From Rhabdothermincola sp037478855 (GTDB taxonomy: Bacteria > Actinomycetota > Acidimicrobiia > Acidimicrobiales > Acidimicrobilacustridaceae): a DNA stretch of 41,537 nt. The translations under genes and the position numbers were made by a program. The stretch is taken from assembly GCA_037478855.1 (NCBI GenBank), contig JBBFLY010000023.1:1-41537 (forward strand). Direction: 5' to 3'. Below, piece by piece: positions 1 through 7,229 of the stretch. The notes beneath the pieces are model-generated. The model did not search any database and was not told where the DNA came from. It saw only the letters and a list, made by a program, of their open reading frames with translations. Positions within the stretch are counted from its first letter, which is position 1, and each line of letters opens with the position of its first letter.

Positions 1-396
1 CGACAGCTCGGTACCGGACGCCGCGATCACGTGCTCGAGCGTGGGCAGCGTGCCCCGATCGAGAGCGCGCACCGATGCCTCCGCCGAGGGACCCGTGATC
101 AGCGCCCGGCATCCGGTCACCGCCAGCTCCCGCTCGAGCTCGGGCGCGGGCGCGAGCGGGTTCAGCGGCACGGCCACGCATCCCACCCCGGTCACTGCGA
201 GGTAGGAGACGACGAAGTACCAGTTGTTCCCGCAGGTGATGCCGACGCGGTCCCCCGGCTTCAACCCCAGACCGGCGAGACCGCCACGCAGCGCCGCCAC
301 CTGCGAGCGCAGCTCCCCGTAGGTGGTGCTCCTCCCCCGGCTGACGAGCGCGACCGCGTCGCCGGGATGCGGCTCGATGATCGACGCGATGTTCAC
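1..396 (-). CDS. Acyl-CoA synthetase / AMP-dependent ligase, N-terminal part (cut by window start)
   Basis: The first 132 codons are present and the gene runs off the left edge. The translation starts VNIASIIEPHPGDAVAL and contains the usual N-terminal elements of the ANL (acyl/aryl-CoA synthetase) superfamily: an STTYGEL segment, a GLKPGDRVGI turn, then the stretch GNNWYFVVSYLAV and AVPLNP. The P-loop (motif A3) and the adenylation core lie outside the window, so the substrate cannot be judged. These enzymes activate a carboxylate with ATP to an acyl-adenylate and then to the CoA thioester. The GTG start at 394-396 is chosen because the fold begins right after it and a -10 element lies 8 nt upstream. 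No Shine-Dalgarno sequence is seen. The gene is divergent from the CAP-domain gene. Confidence 0.85.
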   Translation of the reverse strand, partial: MNIASIIEPHPGDAVALVSRGRSTTYGELRSQVAALRGGLAGLGLKPGDRVGITCGNNWYFVVSYLAVTGVGCVAVPLNPLAPAPELERELAVTGCRALITGPSAEASVRALDRGTLPTLEHVIAASGTELS

Positions 397-404
397 CGAA
401 GCGC

Positions 405-410
405 ACCCTA
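405..410 (-). promoter_or_regulatory. -10 element (TAGGGT) for leaderless acyl-CoA ligase mRNA
   Basis: TAGGGT on the minus strand is followed by 8 nt and then the GTG start at 396, so transcription would begin at or next to the start codon. The rest of 411-565 is the divergent intergenic region; I see no other clear signal in it except the ribosome binding site of the next gene. Confidence 0.45.
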
Positions 411-550
411 CCCACCGCGAGCACCAGCCCGCAGGCGAGACCACCCAGCGTGACCACCGGGGAGCGCTGGCCTGCGCAGCAGCAGCATCACGCTCAACCC
501 CGGGGCATCGGATGTCGACAACACCGAACAGAAGCTCCCGCCGGTCCGGC

Positions 551-556
551 AGGAGG
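551..556 (+). promoter_or_regulatory. Ribosome binding site deciding the CAP protein start
   Basis: AGGAGG lies 9 nt upstream of GTG 566 but 27 nt upstream of ATG 584, so it favours the GTG start. Confidence 0.6.
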
Positions 557-565
557 AGACGACAG

Positions 566-1303
566 GTGGCGAAGGGCGAGCACATGACATCCGACCCGCA
601 TCGGTCGCCGGGGACCCTCCGGCCGCACCGGATGGCGACCTTCGCGGCCGCCCTCGCGCTGCTCGCCGGCGTCGTGCTGTGGAGCGCACCCTCCGGGGCG
701 GCAGGAACCGGCGAGTGGCTCAGCATGGTGAACGACCTGCGGACCTCGCGCGGCCTCGCGCCGCTTCAGCTCGACGCCGAGCTGTCGTCGCTCGCGCAGC
801 GCTGGTCGGAGAAGATGGCCGCCGACGGCGCGATCTCACACGATCCCAACCTCGCGAGCGGCGTCAGCGCGAACTGGTCGAAGCTCGGCGAGAACGTGGG
901 CACCGGCAGCGACCGGCAGGCCATCATGCAGGCCTTCATCAACAGCCCGCCGCACCTGGCCAACCTCCTCGACCCGCAGTTCACCCGGATCGGCATCGGC
1001 TCCACCTTCGTCGGCGACCGGGAGTACGTCGTCCACCGGTTCATGGCCCTCGCCGACAGCGGGTCGAACGGAGCCGGAGCCGGCCAGGGCGCGCTCGCCG
1101 AGCCCACCGGGCCGAGCCGGACGGACGTTGCCGGAAGCGGCTTCGGCGCCGGCGCACCCCGGTCGAGCACACCGCCGATGTCAGCGGTCGCTCCGGCGTC
1201 GCCCGACCCGGAACCGCAGGCCCCGCTGCCGGTCACCCCACCACCCGCCGAGCCGGGTCGCGTGGCAGCCGTGCTGAGCGCACTGCGAGACGCGACCGGT
1301 TGA
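566..1303 (+). CDS. Secreted CAP-domain (SCP/PR-1-like) protein
   Basis: The predicted protein has 245 residues. An N-terminal hydrophobic segment (ATFAAALALLAGVVLWSAPSGAAG) looks like a Sec signal peptide ending near an A-x-A site. The CAP domain follows, with NDLRTSRGLAPLQLD, the His of ISHDP, the GENVG motif, and SPPHLANLLDPQFTRIGIG, which supply the His/Glu residues of the CAP cavity. The C-terminal 75 residues are Pro/Ala/Ser-rich and low in complexity. CAP proteins of bacteria are extracellular; their activity is mostly unknown, so none is assigned. GTG 566 is preferred because AGGAGG at 551-556 lies 9 nt before it; ATG 584 is an in-frame alternative with a weaker site. Confidence 0.85.
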   Translation: MAKGEHMTSDPHRSPGTLRPHRMATFAAALALLAGVVLWSAPSGAAGTGEWLSMVNDLRTSRGLAPLQLDAELSSLAQRWSEKMAADGAISHDPNLASGVSANWSKLGENVGTGSDRQAIMQAFINSPPHLANLLDPQFTRIGIGSTFVGDREYVVHRFMALADSGSNGAGAGQGALAEPTGPSRTDVAGSGFGAGAPRSSTPPMSAVAPASPDPEPQAPLPVTPPPAEPGRVAAVLSALRDATG

Positions 1304-1346
1304 GCGGAAGCGACGCGGCTGCCTCCCACCGAGCACACTTGGTGTC

Positions 1347-2351
1347 GTGACGCCTGCCATCGAGACCGTCGACCTCACTCGCGGCTTCACCAGCGGTCTG
1401 GCGGTCGACGGCGTCACCTTCTCCATCGAGCGGGGGGAGGTCCTCGCCCTGCTCGGCCCCAACGGAGCCGGCAAGACGACGACGGTTCGCCTCCTCAACG
1501 GCGTGCTCAGACCCGATCGCGGCTGTGCCCGGGTGCTCGGGTTCGACCCGGCGCGCGACGGTGAGGAGGTCCGCCGGCGCACGGGGGTGCTCACCGAGAA
1601 CGCCGGGCTCGACGATCGGCTGACCACCCGGGAGAACCTCGAGCTGACCGCACGCATCCGCGGGTTCGACCGGATCTCGGCCCGCCGCCGGGTCGACGAG
1701 CTGCTCGAGCAGTTCGGCATGAGCGAGCGGGCGGACGACCTCACCCAGGGCTTCTCGACCGGCCAGCGCAAGAGGGTGGCGTTGGCCCGCGCGCTCCTCC
1801 ACGATCCGGAGGTGCTGTTCCTCGACGAGCCCACCTCCGGGCTCGACCCTGCCGGCACCCGTGACGTGATCAACCTCATCCAGGAGCTCGCCGGCGAGGG
1901 ACGCACGATCATCCTGGCCACCCACTTCCTCGGCGAAGCCGGCCGCCTCGCCCACCGCATGGCGGTGCTGCACAACGGGCGTCTGCGCGCGTTCGGCAGC
2001 CCCCGGGAGCTCGCCACCGGGATCTGGCAGGACATGGCCGCGGAGATCGACCTCGGCGGTCCCGCATCCGACCAGATCCTCGGGATGCTGCGAGCGACCG
2101 AGGGCGTGGTACAGGCCACCGCCTCGCCGACGGGTGCCGACCTCCGAGTGACCGGTCGCGAAGGGCTGGCCAGGGCGGTGGCCACGCTCGTCGGCCATGA
2201 GGTGCACGTCTTCGGCGCCGTCGCGCATCCCCCGACGCTGGAGGACGTCTACTTCGAGATCGAGCGGCGCATCTTGGCCGAGACCGGTGACCGATCCCAC
2301 AGCGACGGCTTCGCGCACCGATGGCTGCAGACCGGGAGTGACCCCCGATGA
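1347..2351 (+). CDS. ABC transporter ATP-binding protein
   Basis: This 334-residue protein is the nucleotide-binding subunit of an ABC-2 type exporter. It shows Walker A (GPNGAGKTTT, about residues 38-47), a signature sequence FSTGQRKRVALARAL in place of the canonical LSGGQ, Walker B with the following Glu (VLFLDEPTSGLDPAG) and the H-loop (ILATHFL). The C-terminal 110 residues form the extra domain common in drug/lipid exporters of the DrrA/NatA class. The gene overlaps the downstream permease gene by 4 nt (ATGA at 2348-2351), so the two proteins are very likely made together and form one transporter. The substrate is unknown. GTG 1347 is taken as start; the fold begins immediately after it. 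Confidence 0.93.
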   Translation: MTPAIETVDLTRGFTSGLAVDGVTFSIERGEVLALLGPNGAGKTTTVRLLNGVLRPDRGCARVLGFDPARDGEEVRRRTGVLTENAGLDDRLTTRENLELTARIRGFDRISARRRVDELLEQFGMSERADDLTQGFSTGQRKRVALARALLHDPEVLFLDEPTSGLDPAGTRDVINLIQELAGEGRTIILATHFLGEAGRLAHRMAVLHNGRLRAFGSPRELATGIWQDMAAEIDLGGPASDQILGMLRATEGVVQATASPTGADLRVTGREGLARAVATLVGHEVHVFGAVAHPPTLEDVYFEIERRILAETGDRSHSDGFAHRWLQTGSDPR

Positions 2352-3178
2352 GCACTGGTACACGGGTGAAGATGGATCCTCAGGCCATCCGCACCGTGGT
2401 GCGCAAGGATCTCACCGCAGTTCGGCGTTCCAAGCCCATCGTGCTCCCGATGATCTTCGTGCCGATCCTGCTCATCGTCGTGCTGCCGTTCGTGCTCGGC
2501 CTCATCGCCCGGACCTCCTCCTCACAGGAGGTGCAGAACGCGCTGAGCTCGAGCGTGGTGCGGGACCTCACCGAGCCGATCGCCGCGTTGCCCGAGAGGG
2601 AGCAGATGGTCGTGCTCACCCTCGGCTACCTGCTGCCGCCGTTGCTCCTCGTGATCCCCCTCATGGTCTCGGCGGTGCTCGCCGCTGATGCCTTCGCAGG
2701 TGAGAAGGAGCGCCGCACGCTCGAAGCGCTCCTGCACCTGCCGATCAGCGACCGGGACCTCTTCGTGGCCAAGGTCCTGAGCGCCTTCCTCCCCGCGGTG
2801 GCCATCACCTGGATCGGGGCGGTGCTCTACGCGGTGGTCAGCAACGTGGTGGCCTGGCCGGTGACCGGCCGGCTCTTCCTCCCCTTCAGCCAGTGGACGC
2901 TGATGATCCTGTGGATCGCACCGGCCGTGGCCCTGCTCGCGCTGGGACTGCTGGTGGTGGTGTCGTCGCGAGCCAGAACCACCCAGGAGGCCAACCAGCT
3001 CGGAGGTGCGGTGATCCTGCCGCTCATCTTCGTCGGGGCGACACAGGCCTCCGCACTGCTGCTGCTGCCCTGGTGGGGTGTGATCGCAGCCGGCGCGCTC
3101 ATCTGGGCGCTCTCCCTCGGGTTGGTGGCGTTCAACGGCACGCGCTTCACCCGTGACCGGCTGGCGACCGCGGCGTGA
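2348..3178 (+). CDS. ABC-2 type transporter permease
   Basis: This 276-residue integral membrane protein carries about six hydrophobic segments: IVLPMIFVPILLIVVLPFVLGLI near the N-terminus, YLLPPLLLVIPLMVSAVLAA, then VAITWIGAVLYAVV, LMILWIAPAVALLALGLLVVV, ILPLIFVGATQASALLLL and VIAAGALIWALSLGLVAF. The segment ADAFAGEKERRTLEALLHLPISDRDL is the cytoplasmic coupling region typical of ABC-2 permeases of the NatB/YhaP kind. It is translationally coupled to the ATPase gene by an ATGA overlap. The pair may export a drug, ion or lipid; nothing in the sequence fixes the substrate. Confidence 0.9.
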   Translation: MSTGTRVKMDPQAIRTVVRKDLTAVRRSKPIVLPMIFVPILLIVVLPFVLGLIARTSSSQEVQNALSSSVVRDLTEPIAALPEREQMVVLTLGYLLPPLLLVIPLMVSAVLAADAFAGEKERRTLEALLHLPISDRDLFVAKVLSAFLPAVAITWIGAVLYAVVSNVVAWPVTGRLFLPFSQWTLMILWIAPAVALLALGLLVVVSSRARTTQEANQLGGAVILPLIFVGATQASALLLLPWWGVIAAGALIWALSLGLVAFNGTRFTRDRLATAA

Positions 3179-3193
3179 GCCGCGCCGCCCGGG

Positions 3194-3283
3194 TCAGCGG
3201 GCGAGGACGAACAGCTGGAGCACAGCCGCGCCGAGGATCAACAGCAGCAGGATCCCGAGGGTGATCACGGTTCCCGGTCTCAT
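3194..3283 (-). CDS. 29-residue single-span membrane peptide
   Basis: This short ORF encodes 29 residues: a basic N-terminus (MRPGTVITLG), a run of about 17 hydrophobic residues (ILLLLILGAAVLQLFVL) and a final AR. It starts with ATG at 3281-3283, which overlaps the stop codon of the SAM hydroxide adenosyltransferase gene as ATGA, and a purine-rich GGAAGGA lies about 8 nt upstream. Both suggest that it is translated, probably by coupling. The role is unknown; its position would fit a small membrane partner or anchor. It could still be a chance ORF, but the overlap, ribosome binding site and clean transmembrane profile argue against that. Confidence 0.5.
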   Translation of the reverse strand: MRPGTVITLGILLLLILGAAVLQLFVLAR

Positions 3284-4167
3284 GGGTGGGCATCCTTCCG
3301 GCTGAGCTGGACCGCGGTGGTGATCACCCGGCCCTCCGATCCTCGGTCGTCTCCCGCGTCGTCGAGGGGTGCGAGCCGCACCTCGCTGGACGGGTGCAGG
3401 CCGAGCTCCTGCGCGGCGGAGTGCCGGTTCACCACGATCGCCACCAGCCCGTAGGAGTCGACGATCAACCCGATCTCGCCTGCGGAGAGCTCACCGAAGG
3501 TCTGCACCCGCCGCGCGGTGCGCTGCTCACCATGGAAGCGCAGGCGCACACGCTCACCAAACGACTCGATCTCGGCGGGATCCACGTTGAGCTGCGCGTT
3601 GCCGTAACGATCGATCCACAGCACCTCAGCGACCAGGGCGCCCTCGTCCTCGTGCGTGATGGGCAGCACGCCCGGCAGGAGGCTCACCGGATCGATCTCC
3701 TCCCCGAGCTCGGTGAGCGCCACGCCGTTGCACAGATGAGCCGCTGCCGGGGCGAACACGTCCCGCCCGGCGAAGGTGGGCCCGGGGGCCGGAAGCTGGT
3801 AATCGGGGTTGGTCAGCGCCACGGCGCGGGAGGCACCACCGCAGAGCGCCACGGCAGGGGCGAGGACCCCGTTGTCGGGACCGATGAGCACCGACGTGCC
3901 ATCACCCACCTCGACCGCCACACCTCGCCGGTCGGTGCCCACGCCTGGGTCCACGATGGCGAGCACGACCCCTGGGCACAGGTACTGGGCGCTGCGAGCC
4001 AGGGTGAGCCCCGCCGCACGGACGTCATAGGGAGGTACGTCGTGGGTGAGGTCGATGACCGTCACCCCCGGGGCCAGCGACCGGATCACCGAGTGCACGA
4101 CACCGACGAACTCATCGACCCGTCCGTAGTCGGAGAGGAAGGTGACCGTGTCGTACCGCAGCGGCAT
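3280..4167 (-). CDS. SAM hydroxide adenosyltransferase (DUF62 / SAM hydrolase family)
   Basis: The protein has 295 residues. The family opening is visible as TFLSDYGRVDEFVGVVHSVI, followed by VIDLTHDVPPYDVRAA, the acidic VDPGVGTDRRGVAVE, IGPDNGVLAPA and TFAGRDVFAPAAAHL. The C-terminal half has the beta-barrel element EVLWIDRYGNAQLN. In this family S-adenosylmethionine is attacked by hydroxide, giving adenosine and methionine; relatives use chloride or fluoride. The ATG at 4165-4167 is chosen because the conserved domain begins right there and a -10 element sits 7 nt upstream. The 29-residue membrane peptide follows with a 4-nt overlap. The physiological role of the family in actinobacteria is not settled. 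Confidence 0.88.
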   Translation of the reverse strand: MPLRYDTVTFLSDYGRVDEFVGVVHSVIRSLAPGVTVIDLTHDVPPYDVRAAGLTLARSAQYLCPGVVLAIVDPGVGTDRRGVAVEVGDGTSVLIGPDNGVLAPAVALCGGASRAVALTNPDYQLPAPGPTFAGRDVFAPAAAHLCNGVALTELGEEIDPVSLLPGVLPITHEDEGALVAEVLWIDRYGNAQLNVDPAEIESFGERVRLRFHGEQRTARRVQTFGELSAGEIGLIVDSYGLVAIVVNRHSAAQELGLHPSSEVRLAPLDDAGDDRGSEGRVITTAVQLSRKDAHP

Positions 4168-4174
4168 CGCTCCG

Positions 4175-4180
4175 ACGGTA
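4175..4180 (-). promoter_or_regulatory. -10 element (TACCGT) before the SAM hydroxide adenosyltransferase gene
   Basis: TACCGT is separated from the ATG at 4167 by 7 nt, the spacing expected for a leaderless mRNA. It lies just 60 nt beyond the end of the upstream HTH gene (stop at 4241). Confidence 0.4.
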
Positions 4181-4240
4181 GCGGCGCGGGGAGCGCCCTG
4201 CGAACCGGCCGACGGCGACGGGGAACCGCCTGCGGGCGCG

Positions 4241-4435
4241 CTAGCCGGCTTCCGTGTAGCGCTTCGCGAGGTAGGTGTCGACGTCCTCCTCGCGGATGCG
4301 GTAGCTCTTGCCGACCCTCGCCGACGCGAGCTCACCGGCTCGGATCAGCCGGTAGACCGTCATGGTCGAGACCCGCATCATCTGGGCCACCTCGGCCACG
4401 GTCAGGAAACGCCCACGCGACGCCGACAGCGACAC
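4241..4435 (-). CDS. Small HTH DNA-binding protein, excisionase/BldC-like
   Basis: This 64-residue protein consists almost only of a winged-helix MerR/excisionase-type domain: FLTVAEVAQMMRVSTMTVYRLIRAGELASARVGKSYRI, then REEDVDTYL. This matches small actinobacterial regulators such as BldC, which bind DNA head-to-tail, and the HTH protein next to proC in Mycobacterium (Rv0500A). Here too it lies directly downstream of proC, 127 nt away, so the linkage appears to be an old actinobacterial one. The GTG start at 4435 lies shortly after a GAAGGGA-like site. Direct targets cannot be told from the sequence. Confidence 0.85.
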   Translation of the reverse strand: MSLSASRGRFLTVAEVAQMMRVSTMTVYRLIRAGELASARVGKSYRIREEDVDTYLAKRYTEAG

Positions 4436-4562
4436 GTCAGAAGGTCCCTTCGCTCCGCATGGCGCGACACCCTAATCGCGCACCCGAAGCGGCGAAAGCG
4501 AGGCGCGGGCCGGTCCGGATCGCCCGTGGCCGAGCTCGGAGCACGCGTTCGAGCCGACCGGC

Positions 4563-5354
4563 TCAGCTGCTGCCGAGCTGGCGCGACCGCTCCGTCGCCG
4601 CCCGCACGGCGGAGAGGATGGCGGCCCGCACCCCACCGAGCTCGAGCTCGAGCAACCCGGCGGCGGTCGTGCCACCCGGAGAGGTCACCGCCGCCCGGAG
4701 CACCGCCGCGTGCTCGTCGGACTCGCGCAGCAGCTGGCCAGAGCCGATGATGGTCTGCACCACCAGCACCTCGGCCACCTCGCGGGGGAGACCGACCAGG
4801 ACGCCCGCCTCGATCAGGCTCTCCGCCACGAGGAAGAGGTAGGCGGGACCCGAGCCTGACAGGCCGGTCACCGCGTCGAGCTGCTCCTCCTTGACCCGCA
4901 CGACCACCCCCACCGCGTCGAGGATGGACTCGGCCCACGCCAGGTCGGCCTCCGCTGCACTCGACCCGGGGGCGATGGCGGCTGCCCCCCACCCCACGAC
5001 CGCAGGGGTGTTCGGCATGGCCCTCACGACAGGCACCCCGGCCCCGAGCGCCGCCTCGAGGGCCGCGGTCGACACCCCGGCCGCGATCGACAGCACCCGC
5101 TCGGCACCCGCCAGCGCCACCTCCTTGCAGGCCTCGAGCACGTCGGAGGGCTTCACTGCGATGACCACGCCTTGCGCCGCGACCGGCTCAGCCCGGACCG
5201 CGACACCGGGGAACGAACGGGCGAGCTGCTCCCGCCTGGCTGCTACGCGCTCCACCACGGCGAGATCACCCGGCTCGGCCCACGACGCACGCAGCAGCCC
5301 GGCCAGCAGCGCTTCGCCCATGCGGCCACCGCCGACGAGCTGGAGTCGGATCAC
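4563..5354 (-). CDS. proC: Pyrroline-5-carboxylate reductase
   Basis: The 263-residue protein catalyses the last step of proline synthesis, reducing 1-pyrroline-5-carboxylate with NAD(P)H in the cytoplasm. The Rossmann motif is VGGGRMGEALLAGLL at the N-terminus. VIAVKPSDV and VVRAMPNTPAVVGWGAAAI are the typical middle segments, and the C-terminal ProC signature is present as DAVTGLSGSGPAYLFLVAESLIEAGV, followed by TSPGGTTAAGL. Length is normal for the family. The GTG start at 5354 overlaps the stop codon of the MFS gene (GTGA), so the two genes are co-transcribed, although a functional link between them is not evident. Confidence 0.95.
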   Translation of the reverse strand: MIRLQLVGGGRMGEALLAGLLRASWAEPGDLAVVERVAARREQLARSFPGVAVRAEPVAAQGVVIAVKPSDVLEACKEVALAGAERVLSIAAGVSTAALEAALGAGVPVVRAMPNTPAVVGWGAAAIAPGSSAAEADLAWAESILDAVGVVVRVKEEQLDAVTGLSGSGPAYLFLVAESLIEAGVLVGLPREVAEVLVVQTIIGSGQLLRESDEHAAVLRAAVTSPGGTTAAGLLELELGGVRAAILSAVRAATERSRQLGSS

Positions 5355-6577
5355 GGGCCCGACGTTACCGCCTGCCCACCGTCGTAGCGGGCCTGGATCC
5401 GATCGACCCGCACCGCCAGCATGCTCACCAGGAGCGCGAACGCGACCGCCGCACCGATGAGGTAGGTGCTCCCCGGGCCGAACAGGTCCATCGACAGCGC
5501 GGCCAGCAGCGGGCCGACCGTCTGACCGGCACGGGCCGCGCCCACCCACGCCGCGACCACGGCGCCACGACTCGCCTCGGGTGCGAATCCGGCGACGAGA
5601 TCCTGCACGGTGGGGATCGACAACCCCTCGCCGAGGCCGTAGAGGATCGCACCCGCGAACACCAACACCAGCGTCGGCGCCGCGCCGATGACCGTGAACC
5701 CGACGGTGAACAGGGTGGCGGCGATGAGCAAGAGCACGCGCCGTCCGAGGCGTGCACGAAGCCGACCGATCGAGAGCGCAGCAACGGTGGCACCCGTGGC
5801 GGGTACCGCCAACACGAACCCGCGCTGCCCGGCGGCGAGCGCGAAGCGCTGCTCGAGCAGCAGCGGGAGCGTGGTGAGGAACAGGCCGAAGATCAGCACG
5901 AACAGGACGAAGCCGAACGACACCGCGCCCAGCACGAGCGGCTGCCGGAGCACCCCCAGCGCGTCCCGCACCTGTCGTCGCACCGGGACCGGGGGAGGGG
6001 TGGGTCGCTCCGGGAGCCCCCGCCAGACCGCGAGCGCGGTGACCAGAGCGAAGCCGTAGGGCAGGAAGGACCATCGCCAGCCGCCGGCGGCGGCGAGCAG
6101 ACCACCGACTGCTGGGAAGACCGCGACCGAGACGGTCAGCACCGCCGCGTTGTAGCCGATCAGGCGTGCCCGCTCGGCGCCGTCCCAGTAGTCACCGAGC
6201 AGCACGACCGCGATGTTGATCAGCCCCGCCGAACCCACGCCCTGCACCAGCCGCAGCGCGAGCAGCAGGGCGAAGGAGGGAGCGACCGCGGCACCGAGAC
6301 CGCCCAGCCCGAACACCACCAGACACGGGATCAGCACCTGGCGACGTCCGAACCGGTCGGCGAGCAGGCCGATGGCGGGTGCGATGACGATGCCCGGCAG
6401 CGTGGCGGCCGCGACCAGGGGGCCCGCGCCGGCATGGGAGACCCCGAAGTCGTCGAGGATGTCGGGGAGCGGCGCGTTGACCAGCGTGTTCGCGAGGATG
6501 CCGGTGACCGTGATGGAGAACACCAGCAGCAGCGCCGGCCGCTCGCGTCGACGGATGGCGGGCCCGGGAAGCGTCAC
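5351..6577 (-). CDS. MFS transporter, drug-efflux type
   Basis: The protein has 408 residues and about 12 hydrophobic segments, the standard major facilitator size. The loop between helices 2 and 3 reads GLLADRFGRRQVLIP, the MFS signature GxLaDrxGrr, and a second version (IGRLRARLGRRVLLL) occurs at the middle of the protein, as expected from the internal duplication. The N-terminus LLVFSITVTGILANTLVNAPLPDILDDFGV resembles multidrug/arabinose-efflux members. The substrate is unknown. GTG 6577 is chosen as the last start before the first helix. An 8-bp inverted repeat at 6640-6658 lies about 63 nt upstream, implying control by a dedicated repressor that is not adjacent. proC follows by a 4-nt overlap. 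Confidence 0.9.
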   Translation of the reverse strand: MTLPGPAIRRRERPALLLVFSITVTGILANTLVNAPLPDILDDFGVSHAGAGPLVAAATLPGIVIAPAIGLLADRFGRRQVLIPCLVVFGLGGLGAAVAPSFALLLALRLVQGVGSAGLINIAVVLLGDYWDGAERARLIGYNAAVLTVSVAVFPAVGGLLAAAGGWRWSFLPYGFALVTALAVWRGLPERPTPPPVPVRRQVRDALGVLRQPLVLGAVSFGFVLFVLIFGLFLTTLPLLLEQRFALAAGQRGFVLAVPATGATVAALSIGRLRARLGRRVLLLIAATLFTVGFTVIGAAPTLVLVFAGAILYGLGEGLSIPTVQDLVAGFAPEASRGAVVAAWVGAARAGQTVGPLLAALSMDLFGPGSTYLIGAAVAFALLVSMLAVRVDRIQARYDGGQAVTSGP

Positions 6578-6639
6578 GGCGGTGACCGTCTTCCCCGATC
6601 GGCACCGGTGTGGGGACGGTCCCCGGGCCCGGCGGTCAA

Positions 6640-6658
6640 CATACCTTGAAAAGGTATG
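6640..6658. promoter_or_regulatory. Perfect inverted repeat, likely operator for the MFS gene
   Basis: CATACCTT, a 3-nt centre (GAA) and AAGGTATG form a perfect 8-bp dyad. It sits in an unusually AT-rich island (about 6640-6680) between the YbjN gene and the MFS start at 6577. The small arms and absence of a T-tract make an operator likelier than a terminator; which regulator binds is unknown. Confidence 0.6.
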
Positions 6659-6707
6659 AAAGACAAGAAAAACACGTGAAAGATCTCCACCTGTCGGCCC
6701 GCTGCCC

Positions 6708-7178
6708 TCATCGGAACCGGGAGGCGAAGCCGAGTCGGAGGGCGGGACGGAAGCACTGCTCGACGTAGCTGTAGATCGAACCGAGGATCCGGTCGAGCTC
6801 CCCCTCGTCAACGGCGTGGATGGGCAGCTGGCCGACCAGGAACACGGCGTCCTCCTCTCCGATGGCGAAGGCCACGCCGTTGAAGCGCAGGTTGCGACGC
6901 AACAGGTACTCGTAGACCTGCGCGTGGTTCTCCTCGGGCGCCGGCATGACGTAGGTCTCGTAGTGCAGAGTGCGCTGCCGCAGGACGTACCAGATCGTGT
7001 AGACGTCCTTCTCCTCGCCGTGCACCCGCACGAACCAACGGCAGTCACCGACGAGCGGCTCGACCTGCTTCTCCACCGCCACCACGACCGGGTTCTCGGC
7101 GAGCTGCTGCGCGAGCCAGGCGTCGACGAGCGACTCGACTCGCTGACGCTCCTCCGCGGAGGCGATCCGATCAGCCAC
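6708..7178 (-). CDS. YbjN domain-containing protein
   Basis: The protein has 156 residues and matches the YbjN (bacterial sensory transduction regulator) family, whose fold resembles a type III secretion chaperone. Visible family-like parts are the amphipathic N-terminal helix (RIASAEERQRVESLVDAWL), CRWFVRVHGEEKDVYTIWYVL, the HYETYVMPAPEENHAQVYEYLLRRN segment and FAIGEEDAVFLVGQLPIHAV. A YbjN gene next to mshA is a conserved arrangement in actinobacteria (for example Rv0486-Rv0487), and the same order is seen here. The GTG start at 7178 is supported by AGGAGG 5 nt upstream. The biochemical role is unknown. Confidence 0.85.
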   Translation of the reverse strand: MADRIASAEERQRVESLVDAWLAQQLAENPVVVAVEKQVEPLVGDCRWFVRVHGEEKDVYTIWYVLRQRTLHYETYVMPAPEENHAQVYEYLLRRNLRFNGVAFAIGEEDAVFLVGQLPIHAVDEGELDRILGSIYSYVEQCFRPALRLGFASRFR

Positions 7179-7229
7179 AGCATCCTCCTGATGACCGGCG
7201 ACGGCCCGTCGAGCGCGAGCCGGAGAGGT

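Noticed and set aside
3286..4842. Plus-strand ORF of 518 codons opposite the SAM hydroxide adenosyltransferase and HTH genes
   Set aside because: Shadow of conserved minus-strand genes; no motif.
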